NCBI RefSeq assembly: GCF_003576455.2
Contig: NZ_CP032869.1
Coordinates: 2,356,001-2,420,000 of the forward strand
DNA from: Mucilaginibacter celer
Lineage (GTDB): Bacteria > Bacteroidota > Bacteroidia > Sphingobacteriales > Sphingobacteriaceae
DNA length: 64,000 nt
Direction: 5' to 3'
Notes under the pieces: model-generated
The model's input: the letters and a program-made list of their open reading frames with translations, nothing else
Told to the model about the DNA's origin: nothing
Databases searched by the model: none
Program-made: the position numbers and the translations under genes
In this document: positions 44,801-52,497 of the stretch, one piece after another
Layout: the number at the start of each line of letters is the position of its first letter
How positions within the stretch are numbered: position 1 is the first letter of the stretch

Positions 44801-45013
44801 GGCTATAATTTTTCTAACAGCCTTTTAAATAAGCTTAAGTTAAGATCGCTAAGGGTATATGTTAACGTAACCAATGTGTTCACCATTACTAAATATACCG
44901 GTTACGATCCTGAGATAGGCTCATGGAACCCTTTGGCAGCAGGTATCGATAACGGTTATTATGCCCAACCGCGGGTATATACGTTCGGCGTTAATTTATC
45001 CTTAAACAACTAA
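41852..45013 (+). CDS. SusC/RagA-type TonB-dependent glycan transporter
   Basis: 1053 residues. A signal peptide (about residues 1-29) is followed by a carboxypeptidase-regulatory-like domain (about 32-108, ITGKITSADNNLPLPGVTIKVKDSSTG). Then come the TonB-box region NEVVVIGYGTRKRHDLTGAISSV, a plug domain (ALQGRVAGVVVQQVSGQPG, DVLKDASATAIYGSQASNGVIIITTK) and a 22-strand barrel ending YTFGVNLSLNN. It imports oligosaccharides across the outer membrane with the SusD lid. susD follows after 11 nt, confirming the pair. No STN domain is present, in line with control by the hybrid sensor rather than a sigma/anti-sigma pair. Confidence 0.97.
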   Translation: MEKDLRKRLKQVVPLFTALVLLSITGFAQTIKITGKITSADNNLPLPGVTIKVKDSSTGTLSALDGTYTINAKKGDVLVFSFISYNTLQIYVGTSSVINAVLKSSTSDLNEVVVIGYGTRKRHDLTGAISSVTSADILKAQPTTFDQALQGRVAGVVVQQVSGQPGGDVNVQIRGLGGFTGAPPLYVIDGVQIPPNGQSAIAGNGTNPLSSINPSDIASIDVLKDASATAIYGSQASNGVIIITTKRGVSGPPLISYDGYQGWQKLPKYYDVMDLRQYATFMNEKSAIIGYDLRPQFANPQYLGPGTNWQKALFRTAPMLNHNLAISGGDARTKYYISGTYFSQTGIALGSDFKRTSVKANVDNKTTDWLKVGINLNMAHVAENVTTSNTGVILQALNQTPDVAVVNPDGTWGGNDPNIYGAVGTNPFAIATIVKDFKSRYQLFSNAYAEIQFTKDLTLRNEVAGNFDFATEDYFNPSYVMGAYTKSNNSGTASSAQNFYNSISNYLTYQHTFAKKYFVNAVAGHEAQLLKNSGISATRTNFASNNVQTISSGDATTATNTGVKGQGALEAYFGRANFTYDDRYLLTATVRHDGSSKFAEANRWNTTYSGALAWKINHESFLKGIKAINDLKLRLGYGLVNNQNIAEYAYGSTLSTISTGLSGNSQITTTTGNPNIKWETTKSYNIGLDASVLNGRINFSGDVYYRKTDNLLLSLTLPYYSGTFAAGGYSPGAVQAPYVNIGAVSNRGFEFSLSTQNIRSKNFTWNTNINFSRNINKVLALVDGTPAIYGTVSKTVVGRSIGEFYGYQVLGIYKNAADFANHTALPQNGSGPIPITPGSGGVWVGDVIFKDINGDGKIDASDQTFLGSPMPKFQFGINNSFNYKNFDLNVFLAGNYGNKVYNQLKVNGDNPNQNFGYFPSVFNYAKIGLIDPTGSTSDINNVYITNPSTNITRISQASGNDNQRFSDKYIENGSFIKCKNIALGYNFSNSLLNKLKLRSLRVYVNVTNVFTITKYTGYDPEIGSWNPLAAGIDNGYYAQPRVYTFGVNLSLNN

Positions 45014-45024
45014 AATCAAGATTT

Positions 45025-46626
45025 ATGAAACGTATAAATATAATGTGGCTGGTTATCTGTATTATTATGATATGCAGCTGCAAAAAAGATTACCTGAAAC
45101 GCCCGCCTTTAACCGGTATAACTACCGACAACTTTTATAAAAGCGGCGCGGATTTAAGATTAGCTACAGCTACCTTATACGCCCAGCCCTGGGCCAGCTG
45201 GAACAATTTCCCCTTGCTTGGCATGGGGGATATTATGAGCGGCAACATGTTGCAGCCCTACAATGGCGATCTTGTTCAGCTTACCACATTTTCTATCACA
45301 CCTCAAAACGGAACGCTTACAGCTGCATGGCAAAGTTTTTACAATGTTATAGCGCATTGCAATGTAAACCTTAAAGCCATCAACACTAAAATGCCGGATA
45401 GCGTATCTGTAAAAAGTAAAGCAGGGGCCTTAGGCGAAATCAGGTTTATCCGTGCTACTTCTTATTTATACCTTGCTCAATTTTGGGGTGCGGTACCCAT
45501 TATTGAGGATAATGATAAACTGATAGCGAATCCGCTTGTACCCCGCCATAAGCTTGAAGATGTGTACAAGTTTATTATAAACGATTTACGATATGCTGTT
45601 GCTAATTTACCCAAAACTGATCAGCCGGGCCGCGTCACTACATGGTCGGCCCAGGGTATGCTGGCAAAGGTTTATTTAACCAGGGCCGGTTTAAACCAAA
45701 AGGGTTCACGTAATCAATCCGACCTGGACAGCGCCGCCTACTATGCGGGTAATGTTTGCAAAACCAGCGGATTAACACTTTTACCAAGTTACTACAACCT
45801 ATTCCGGACACAATACAACGACAATACCGAATCGCTGTTTGCGTACCAATGGGCACCAGGCGTAGCTTATGGACAAGGTAACTCCATACAAGCCCAGTTT
45901 GCGCCAAGCGGCAGCCTTGTTACCGGCGGCGGAGGCTGGGGCGGTGCTATTGGCCCAACTATTGATCTCGCAAACCAATACACAGCCCAGGATTCGGTGC
46001 GCCGTAAAGCTACCTTTATGCTTACCGGCGATAAATACCCTGAACTTAACGCCGCCGGCGGCGGCTACACTGCAACCGGTGTTAACGTTAAAAAGCATGT
46101 AGTGGGCACCGCTGCCGATAATAATTCGCCAACAATGGACCTTTGGTCGTCTATCGAGCATAACGCGGTATTGCGCCTTGCCGATGTATATTTGATTTAT
46201 GCCGAGGCTTTATTAGGTAACAATGCATCTACCGCCAATGGTGAAGCCTTACAATATTTTAACGCGGTGCGCACAAGAGCCGGGGTTGACAAGGTTACAA
46301 CCCTTACTGCCGATGTTATATGGAAGGAAAGACGGATAGAGCTGGCCTTTGAAGGTCAGTACTGGTTTGACCTGGTACGCCTTTCTTATTATAACCCGCA
46401 ACAGGCAATCTCGATCATTAATAAACAGATAACTCCAACAAAGGATGCGGTACCGTATATCCCCCGGTCGCAGTTTAGCTATGACCCTGCTACGGGAATT
46501 AAAACAGCATCGGCTAACAGCTTGATTATTACACCGCCAAGCATTAACACATTTACGCTGCCTATACCGGCAAATGAGCAAACTGCCGACCCGATGTTAT
46601 TGCAGGAACCTGTTCCTTATTATTAA
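45025..46626 (+). CDS. SusD/RagB-type glycan-binding lipoprotein
   Basis: 533 residues with a lipoprotein signal (Cys19 in IIMICSCKKDYL). The SusD fold begins with KRPPLTGITTDNFYKSGADLRLATATLYAQPW and ends with the RagB-type WKERRIELAFEGQYWFDLVRL and PIPANEQTADPML. The TPR-like helices include EIRFIRATSYLYLAQFWGAVP. It sits on the cell surface as the lid of SusC and captures the polysaccharide. It is translated with susC (11-nt gap) and followed 32 nt later by the SGBP-B-like gene. Confidence 0.97.
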   Translation: MKRINIMWLVICIIMICSCKKDYLKRPPLTGITTDNFYKSGADLRLATATLYAQPWASWNNFPLLGMGDIMSGNMLQPYNGDLVQLTTFSITPQNGTLTAAWQSFYNVIAHCNVNLKAINTKMPDSVSVKSKAGALGEIRFIRATSYLYLAQFWGAVPIIEDNDKLIANPLVPRHKLEDVYKFIINDLRYAVANLPKTDQPGRVTTWSAQGMLAKVYLTRAGLNQKGSRNQSDLDSAAYYAGNVCKTSGLTLLPSYYNLFRTQYNDNTESLFAYQWAPGVAYGQGNSIQAQFAPSGSLVTGGGGWGGAIGPTIDLANQYTAQDSVRRKATFMLTGDKYPELNAAGGGYTATGVNVKKHVVGTAADNNSPTMDLWSSIEHNAVLRLADVYLIYAEALLGNNASTANGEALQYFNAVRTRAGVDKVTTLTADVIWKERRIELAFEGQYWFDLVRLSYYNPQQAISIINKQITPTKDAVPYIPRSQFSYDPATGIKTASANSLIITPPSINTFTLPIPANEQTADPMLLQEPVPYY

Positions 46627-46658
46627 ATACGTTCAAAAATCATTCAAATTTTCAGATC

Positions 46659-47870
46659 ATGAAAAAGTTAAATCACTATATCAAAAACTCCCCCTTACTC
46701 CTACTGTTGGCTGCGGTGGTTTTTATGCAGTATGGCTGCAAAAAGGATGCATCTTCATCAAAGGGCACCCCTGTAATAACTGCTATCCGCAATTATGTAG
46801 CCCATCCCGGAGATTCGCTTCTGAGCAGCGTTGGTACCGGCCAATGGATAGTTATTTCGGGCAAAAATCTGCGGGGCGCGCTTGCTATCAATTTCGACGG
46901 GGTAAAAGGTTCTTTTAACGATGCCTGGTTTTCCGATACCAGCGCCATCGCGTTGATCCCGGCGGTTATCGCGTTTCCGTCGGTTCCCTCCGATAAGCTG
47001 AATACCATACATTATGTTACCAACCATGGCGAAACTACGTTTTCGTTTCCTATCGTTGCCCCCGCCCCTACTATTTCGGGTATTTCTAACGAAAGCGCTA
47101 ATCCTGGCGATTCGGTAAGGATTAACGGGCTCAGCTTTTTCTTTGTTAATAGCGTGGTGTACGGCGGAATTAATATTACCGGTTTTAAATCGTCAAACGA
47201 CGGCACAAGCCTCAGCCTCGCGGTACCTTCCGGCATCACGCAAACAGGGGGAATTGTAAGCGTTGAAACCAAGTCGGGCAAAGCTGCTACCGTTTATGCT
47301 GTACATAATTTTACTGCCGGGGTATTGAACAATTATGATAACGTAAACAATTTTTCATGGGGATCGAATACCTCAAACAGTTCTGCCTCCTATCCTGGTA
47401 ACACGGGCTATTATGGCATAATGGCTGCCTCAAATGTTCCGGCCGGCGATTGGTCCTGGTGGAACGGTGGCCGTTCAATCAATATCAACGCGGCACAATG
47501 GGTTCCCCAGGCAAATTTAAAAGATACCTTGAGCCATTATGCCGTTAAGTTCGAGATTTCGGCCACCAAGCCATGGGTAAACGGCTCGATCCAGATTTTA
47601 AAGGATTACGGTAGTTACGCAGCCCTTTATCGCCCGTGGAAAACAGCCACAGGCGCAACAGCGGCATTTACAACAAAGGGCTGGCAAACGGTTACCATAC
47701 CGTTTTCAAGCTTTGTAGATAACAAAGGCTTCCCCGCCGCAACCCTCACCGATTTTCTTGGTGCCACCGGCGCCGGTGGCATCGAATTTCAATTTATCAA
47801 TGACGGGTCAAGCACTGTCCAAACTTTCGAGGCGGCTATTGATAATATCAGGGTGGTGAGAATAAAATAA
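46659..47870 (+). CDS. SGBP-B-like surface glycan-binding lipoprotein
   Basis: 403 residues. The lipoprotein signal has Cys27 (FMQYGCKKD). Two IPT/TIG immunoglobulin-like domains (about residues 33-122 and 123-203; RNYVAHPGDSLLSS, ISNESANPGDSVRING) act as spacers. The C-terminal domain (about 205-403) has NFSWGSNTSN, DWSWWNGGRSINI and KPWVNGSIQILKDYGSY. This resembles the xyloglucan-binding domain of SGBP-B from the Bacteroides ovatus xyloglucan locus. It should bind polysaccharide outside the cell next to SusD and the BACON-GH5. Confidence 0.9.
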   Translation: MKKLNHYIKNSPLLLLLAAVVFMQYGCKKDASSSKGTPVITAIRNYVAHPGDSLLSSVGTGQWIVISGKNLRGALAINFDGVKGSFNDAWFSDTSAIALIPAVIAFPSVPSDKLNTIHYVTNHGETTFSFPIVAPAPTISGISNESANPGDSVRINGLSFFFVNSVVYGGINITGFKSSNDGTSLSLAVPSGITQTGGIVSVETKSGKAATVYAVHNFTAGVLNNYDNVNNFSWGSNTSNSSASYPGNTGYYGIMAASNVPAGDWSWWNGGRSININAAQWVPQANLKDTLSHYAVKFEISATKPWVNGSIQILKDYGSYAALYRPWKTATGATAAFTTKGWQTVTIPFSSFVDNKGFPAATLTDFLGATGAGGIEFQFINDGSSTVQTFEAAIDNIRVVRIK

Positions 47871-47877
47871 GCGAGAG

Positions 47878-48102
47878 AGTTAGTTGATTATAAGTGAATG
47901 CACGTGGCTTAACCGCCCCGGCATTTTTAAAAGCGGTGCTGCGATAGAAATCCAACGTATCCAAAGTAAAGGATCACTCCCGGTCGGGAATAACTTGGCT
48001 GCTTGTATTTCAAGGGCAGTTAATCAAAAAGTAAAAGTTAGTTGAATATAAATGGATGCCTGGGGTTACAAACAGGGCCCCGGCATTTTTTAGCAAGATG
48101 CT
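47878..48102 (+). repeat. Two imperfect direct repeats between SGBP-B and BACON-GH5 genes
   Basis: Copy 1 at 47878-47940 and copy 2 at 48036-48102 both begin AGTTAGTTGA.TATAA.TG and end with CCCCGGCATTTTT, with divergent middles; the starts are 158 nt apart. They fill the 341-base gap (47871-48211), which holds no gene. Copy 1 can form an ACCGC/GCGGT hairpin. Confidence 0.65.
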
Positions 48103-48211
48103 TTAAAACCGGCTGCCAATCAATTTAAAATCATGTAACTCTACCAACCTTAAGCCAAATAAACAATCGCATAAAAAACAAACAACATATTTAAATACAA
48201 GCATTAAAAAA

Positions 48212-49678
48212 ATGAAAAAAACACCGTTCTTAAAACCTGTACTCTTGATAACGCTAACGCTGTTAGCGTTTTTTTCGTGCAGTAAAACGAAAAGCACGCC
48301 TGCCGAGCTTACGGTAAATCAAACAGCTATCACATTTACTCCTGATGGCGGAACCCAGGATTTTTCCATCTCCTGTAACGCCACATGGAACATCGTTAAT
48401 CCCGGGTCATCATGGCTGCAGTTAAATGTAACCAGCGGCAATAGTGGGCAAACGGTGGTTCATATAAAAACCTTATCATCTAATGGTACCGGATCAACAC
48501 GCTCAAGTACTTTAACCATAAACTCCTCGAACGGCCAGGCCAGGAGCCTGAAAGTATCTCAAACTGCCAATCTATATCCCGACTACAATACCTCGCCAAT
48601 TGCTCCGGATGCTACTGGAATGAGTAGCAATGCAGTTCAGCTTGCGGCAAAAATTAAGCTGGGCTGGAATATTGGCAATACATTGGAAGCCTCGGGCGGC
48701 GAAACAGGCTGGGGCAATCCGCTCATCACCGAAGATTATGTGAAATTTGTAAAACAGCAGGGCTTTAATGCCATACGCCTTCCATGTGCCTGGAACATGG
48801 GCCATCTAAGCAACCCTGCGACAGCGCAAATAGACCCAAACTGGCTTAAACGGGTAAAAGATGTTGTAGGATATTGCGTAAAAAACGATATGTATGTATT
48901 GCTGAACATCCATTGGGATGGCGGCTGGCTTGAAAATAACATCACCAAAATAAAACAGGATTCTGTTAACGCTAAGCAAAAAGCGTTGTGGGAACAAATT
49001 GCAACCGCCATGCGCGATTTTGACGAACATTTAATGTTTGCCAGCGCCAACGAGCCAGCGGCAGACGACGCAGCAGCGACAGCAATTCTTTTAACCTATC
49101 ATCAAACCTTTATCAGCGCGGTCAGATCAACGGGCGGTAAGAATGCCTACCGTGTACTGGTACTTCAGGGCCCTGCAACCAATATGGAAAAGACAAGCGA
49201 TTTCATGACAACCCTGCCGCAAGACCCGGCTGCTGCGCGGATGATGGTTGAGGTGCATTATTACTCACCGTTTCAATTCTGTTGCCTGCTGGATAATGAC
49301 GCGAGCTGGGGTAAAATGTTTTATTACTGGGGTAAAGGGCACCATTCTGCCATCGAACCCGACCGAAACGCTACCTGGGGTGAAGAAAGCGAAGTTGATG
49401 CTTCTTTTGATAGGATGAAGACAAAGTTTGTTGATAAGGGAATCCCGGTTTTATTAGGCGAGTACGGCGCTTACAGGCGTGACAATACGGCGCATGTCCC
49501 GTTAGATTTGCCAACACATGAGGATGCGGTTGACTACTGGAACATGTATGTAACCAAACAAGCGAAAACACGCGGGATGTTACCGTTTTATTGGGACACA
49601 GGCGGCGCTTTAGACAGGAGAACTTATACTGTAAAAGATCAGCGTACCATAAATGCCATTAAGCAAGGCGGAAATTAA
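48212..49678 (+). CDS. GH5 endo-beta-glucanase lipoprotein with N-terminal BACON domain
   Basis: 488 residues. The lipoprotein signal has Cys23 (LAFFSCSKTK). A BACON domain spans about residues 31-120 (LTVNQTAITFTPDGGTQDFSI, TWNIVNPGSSWLQL). The GH5 catalytic domain spans about 125-485, with GWNIGNTLEASGGE, the acid/base Glu281 in FASANEPAAD and the nucleophile Glu417 in VLLGEYGAYRRD. BACON plus GH5_4 is the layout of the surface endo-xyloglucanase BoGH5A, where BACON acts as a spacer. It ends the susC transcription unit before a bidirectional terminator. Confidence 0.94.
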   Translation: MKKTPFLKPVLLITLTLLAFFSCSKTKSTPAELTVNQTAITFTPDGGTQDFSISCNATWNIVNPGSSWLQLNVTSGNSGQTVVHIKTLSSNGTGSTRSSTLTINSSNGQARSLKVSQTANLYPDYNTSPIAPDATGMSSNAVQLAAKIKLGWNIGNTLEASGGETGWGNPLITEDYVKFVKQQGFNAIRLPCAWNMGHLSNPATAQIDPNWLKRVKDVVGYCVKNDMYVLLNIHWDGGWLENNITKIKQDSVNAKQKALWEQIATAMRDFDEHLMFASANEPAADDAAATAILLTYHQTFISAVRSTGGKNAYRVLVLQGPATNMEKTSDFMTTLPQDPAAARMMVEVHYYSPFQFCCLLDNDASWGKMFYYWGKGHHSAIEPDRNATWGEESEVDASFDRMKTKFVDKGIPVLLGEYGAYRRDNTAHVPLDLPTHEDAVDYWNMYVTKQAKTRGMLPFYWDTGGALDRRTYTVKDQRTINAIKQGGN

Positions 49679-49724
49679 CAGCTGTTTTGCTATTGAAAAA
49701 GTAGCGAAAGCCTCCTTAACAAAT

Positions 49725-49770
49725 AAAAAAGCGATCAGGTAAGGCTTGCACTTTACCTGATCGCTTTTTT
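49725..49770. terminator. Bidirectional terminator, 18-bp stem
   Basis: The arms 49725-49742 and 49753-49770 (GCGATCAGGTAA/TTACCTGATCGC plus six A/T pairs) have a 10-nt loop, with a T-run in both directions. It separates the susC unit from the minus-strand GH2-GH3 operon. Confidence 0.92.
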
Positions 49771-49782
49771 ATGGCTGAAAAA

Positions 49783-49902
49783 TTAGCGGACTTCGTATTT
49801 TGCCAGGGCCCGTATCCAAATATCCTCGCCTTTTTTGGAGGACTTTAAGAAAAGTACCTTATAACCAAGACGGCTGGATTGAAACTTTAGTTTCGTCGGA
49901 AA
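49783..49902 (-). other. Possible coding remnant (39 codons)
   Basis: Between the esterase stop and the terminator, a minus-strand frame with no start reads GYKVLFLKSSKKGEDIW, then IRALAKYEVR and stop. The composition and periodicity look like the C-terminus of a real protein that lost the rest. I cannot name the family, and it may be chance. Confidence 0.3.
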
Positions 49903-49943
49903 CTACGTACAAGGGTTAAATCCATTTACGATGGTTCATACAG

Positions 49944-50846
49944 CTATTTAAGCCAGCCATTGGTATCCATCCAAGCCTTTAGCCTATCAAACCAGTAATC
50001 GCGTGTAGTTGAATTATATAAGCCGAAACCGTGGCCCCCATTGGCATAGATATGCATTTCTCCTTTAACCTTGTTTTGGATTAACGCGTTGTAAAATAAT
50101 AAAGTATTTTGAACAGGCACTACATTGTCATCTTCGGCATGCATCAGGAATACGGGCGGTGTTGCGGCGGTAACTTGTTTTTCGTTGCTGTAGAGGTCGA
50201 TCAGTTTTTGTGCCGGGTTTCTGCCGATCAGATTTTCGCGCGACCCGGAATGGGCGAATGTTCCAAACGTAATAACGGGATATATCAATACCATAAAATC
50301 CGGGCGGAGACTGATATGATCGCTGTTCTTTATCGCCGGTTTGTCGAAATGTGTACCCAGGGTCGAGGCCAAATGCCCACCTGCAGAAAAGCCGATCACC
50401 CCCACCTTAGCAGGGTCAATATTCCACTGTTTCGCATTTTTGCGGATCATGCACAAAGCCGACTGTGCATCCTGCAAAGGACCGATAGTTTTGTCGACCA
50501 TGATACTATCATTCGGCAATCGATATTTCAATACAAATGCGGCTACCCCTATTTTGTTAAAGGCGATTGCTATGGCTTCTCCCTCATGCCCCATGACCAC
50601 CGCCGAGTAGCCGCCGCCCGGAATTACCAACACGGCGGTATGCATGGCACCTTCCTTCAATAAATAGGGTGTAAGCGTTGGCACAGATACATTGGCAGTA
50701 CCGCCCCATTCATTAGGTTTTTCGTTATAAGTTGCAGGTGTGGGTTTACCGTTAGGAATATCGCCGGGGTAAAGCGGTACAGATTTTTGCGCGGATACAT
50801 GCGCCAGCCAGCTGCTAAATATGGTTACGAGTATTAAAGTTCTCAT
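49944..50846 (-). CDS. Secreted alpha/beta hydrolase, acetyl/feruloyl-esterase-like
   Basis: 300 residues with a signal peptide (residues 1-19, HVSAQ). IPGGGYSAVV forms the oxyanion region, the nucleophile Ser154 is in IGFSAGGHLAS, Asp is in MHAEDDNVVP, and His is in GGHGFGLY. This resembles the BD-FAE/acetyl-xylan-esterase families. In the PUL it probably removes acetyl groups from the polysaccharide. It is the last gene of the minus-strand operon, 104 nt after the GH29 gene, with a hairpin in the gap. Confidence 0.88.
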   Translation of the reverse strand: MRTLILVTIFSSWLAHVSAQKSVPLYPGDIPNGKPTPATYNEKPNEWGGTANVSVPTLTPYLLKEGAMHTAVLVIPGGGYSAVVMGHEGEAIAIAFNKIGVAAFVLKYRLPNDSIMVDKTIGPLQDAQSALCMIRKNAKQWNIDPAKVGVIGFSAGGHLASTLGTHFDKPAIKNSDHISLRPDFMVLIYPVITFGTFAHSGSRENLIGRNPAQKLIDLYSNEKQVTAATPPVFLMHAEDDNVVPVQNTLLFYNALIQNKVKGEMHIYANGGHGFGLYNSTTRDYWFDRLKAWMDTNGWLK

Positions 50847-50887
50847 TATGTTTTCTGGTTGTTTATCGGTTTAAAGCTGTTTAATGC

Positions 50888-50917
50888 AAAATGTGTCCCC
50901 GGGTGGAAACACATTTT
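50888..50917 (-). other. Intra-operon hairpin before the esterase gene
   Basis: The 9-bp perfect arms AAAATGTGT (50888-50896) and ACACATTTT (50909-50917) have a 12-nt loop. It lies between the GH29 and esterase genes and may cause partial termination or mRNA processing. Confidence 0.6.
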
Positions 50918-50950
50918 GTTAGTTTAATTTCTATTTATCACTTATCCCGC

Positions 50951-52462
50951 TTAATCAGCAAGATCAATCTTGATACCCGTCACTTTCCAGTCCGGTAAAT
51001 TCACAGGCTTTTTAATGATCAGCGCATCATCTTCCTGTTGCCACCTGATCTTTTCCTTACTGCCTAAAAGCTTTATCGAGGTTATTTTCTGTTTATTCAG
51101 GGCTGATGATTTACCGAGCGATTTGATTCTGATATCTCCTGTAGGTTTGTCGAGCAGAAATGCATATAACTTGTTGCCGTTGCAAGTAAAGCGAATGTCT
51201 TCCCCTGTATACTTAACCCGGTCTTCGTTAAAGGCGCTGGTTTTAACAGTTGCCACATTCTGCGGCCGCTCGCCGAATATTTTCCAGGGGCGTGATCCGT
51301 ATATACCTTCGCCATTAGCGGCCGTCCACTTGCCAATCTCATCAAGTGTATTCAGCATATCAGGCTCCAGGTCGCCTTCCGGTGTTTGAACGATGTTAAT
51401 CAGCAAGTTTCCGTTTTTGCTTACAATATCTACCAACATTTGTATAATGTCGGTGCCGCTTTTATAGGTTTGACCGGTGCGGTAAAACCAATCGCCTATA
51501 GAAGTATCGGTTTGCCATGGATATGGACTGATCGAATCCTGAACGCCCCGTTCAATATCCTGCACCCACATCCCGTTCGATGCCTGCTTGCAGTTATACA
51601 CAGCGTTGAGCCGACCGTTGTTGTATGCGATGTTTCCGTTGTAAAAATTAGCTAACATATCCCGGCCAATATCCCCAAACGGGAACCATCCATCTGAATA
51701 AAGCAGGTCGGGATGATAATTATCTACCAATTCTTTAACAGCTTTATACCAGGTGCGTTGCCATTCGGGGTTGGTAGTGTACCACGCACGGTCATCGGGT
51801 TTTGCCTTTGAATGATACAAATCCGCATACTGCGGATCGTTGCCATCGTATGGCACGCCTTTATAATCGCCGGATGTATCAGCATTATGAGCCGGTTGGT
51901 ACCAGGTAAAGCTCGCTCCCAAATGCTCCGAAACCCCGAATTTAAGGCCATTCTTCTTAGCTTCCTTTTGCCAGATGCCAACCACATCCTTATGCGGCCC
52001 CATTTGCACAGCGTTCCACCGGTGCAGTGCAGAGTTCCATAAGAAGAAATTGTCATGGTGGGTGCCCATACTCACAAAGTATTTTGCCCCGGCCCTTTTA
52101 TAAAGCGCCATCAATTTTTCGGGGTCCCACTTTTCAGCTTTCCAAAACGGGATTATGTCCTTGTACCCAAATTTTGACGGATGCCCGTAATGTGCAACAT
52201 GATATTTATTCTGTTCGCTGCCCTGGATGTACATATTTCGGGCATACCAGTCACCCTGGCGTGGAACAGCCTGCGGGCCCCAATGCGCCCAGATACCAAA
52301 CTTGGCATCTCTGAACCAGGCGGGATATTGGTATTGCTTAAATGAAGAATCCGAAGGATTGAACGGTCCTTTGTTAACGGGCAGGTTTTGCCCATACAGC
52401 ATTAATGTGTTTGTTGAAAGTACCAGGCCGAGGGCGACGATCTTTTTTACTTTACTTATCAT
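50951..52462 (-). CDS. GH29 alpha-L-fucosidase, second type
   Basis: 503 residues with a signal peptide (about residues 1-25). The GH29 motifs are AKFGIWAHWGPQAVPRQGDW (53-72), MGTHHDNFFLWNS (132-144) and LLYSDGWFPFGD with nucleophile Asp257. The sequence differs clearly from the GH29 at 35655 (LYSDGW against LWYDGGW), so the two probably differ in linkage preference. It is the fourth gene of the operon GH2-GH3-GH2-GH29-esterase, 35 nt after the GH2 gene. Confidence 0.92.
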   Translation of the reverse strand: MISKVKKIVALGLVLSTNTLMLYGQNLPVNKGPFNPSDSSFKQYQYPAWFRDAKFGIWAHWGPQAVPRQGDWYARNMYIQGSEQNKYHVAHYGHPSKFGYKDIIPFWKAEKWDPEKLMALYKRAGAKYFVSMGTHHDNFFLWNSALHRWNAVQMGPHKDVVGIWQKEAKKNGLKFGVSEHLGASFTWYQPAHNADTSGDYKGVPYDGNDPQYADLYHSKAKPDDRAWYTTNPEWQRTWYKAVKELVDNYHPDLLYSDGWFPFGDIGRDMLANFYNGNIAYNNGRLNAVYNCKQASNGMWVQDIERGVQDSISPYPWQTDTSIGDWFYRTGQTYKSGTDIIQMLVDIVSKNGNLLINIVQTPEGDLEPDMLNTLDEIGKWTAANGEGIYGSRPWKIFGERPQNVATVKTSAFNEDRVKYTGEDIRFTCNGNKLYAFLLDKPTGDIRIKSLGKSSALNKQKITSIKLLGSKEKIRWQQEDDALIIKKPVNLPDWKVTGIKIDLAD

Positions 52463-52497
52463 TTTAGGTTGTTATAGTTGGTTGGAAAATCTATCTA

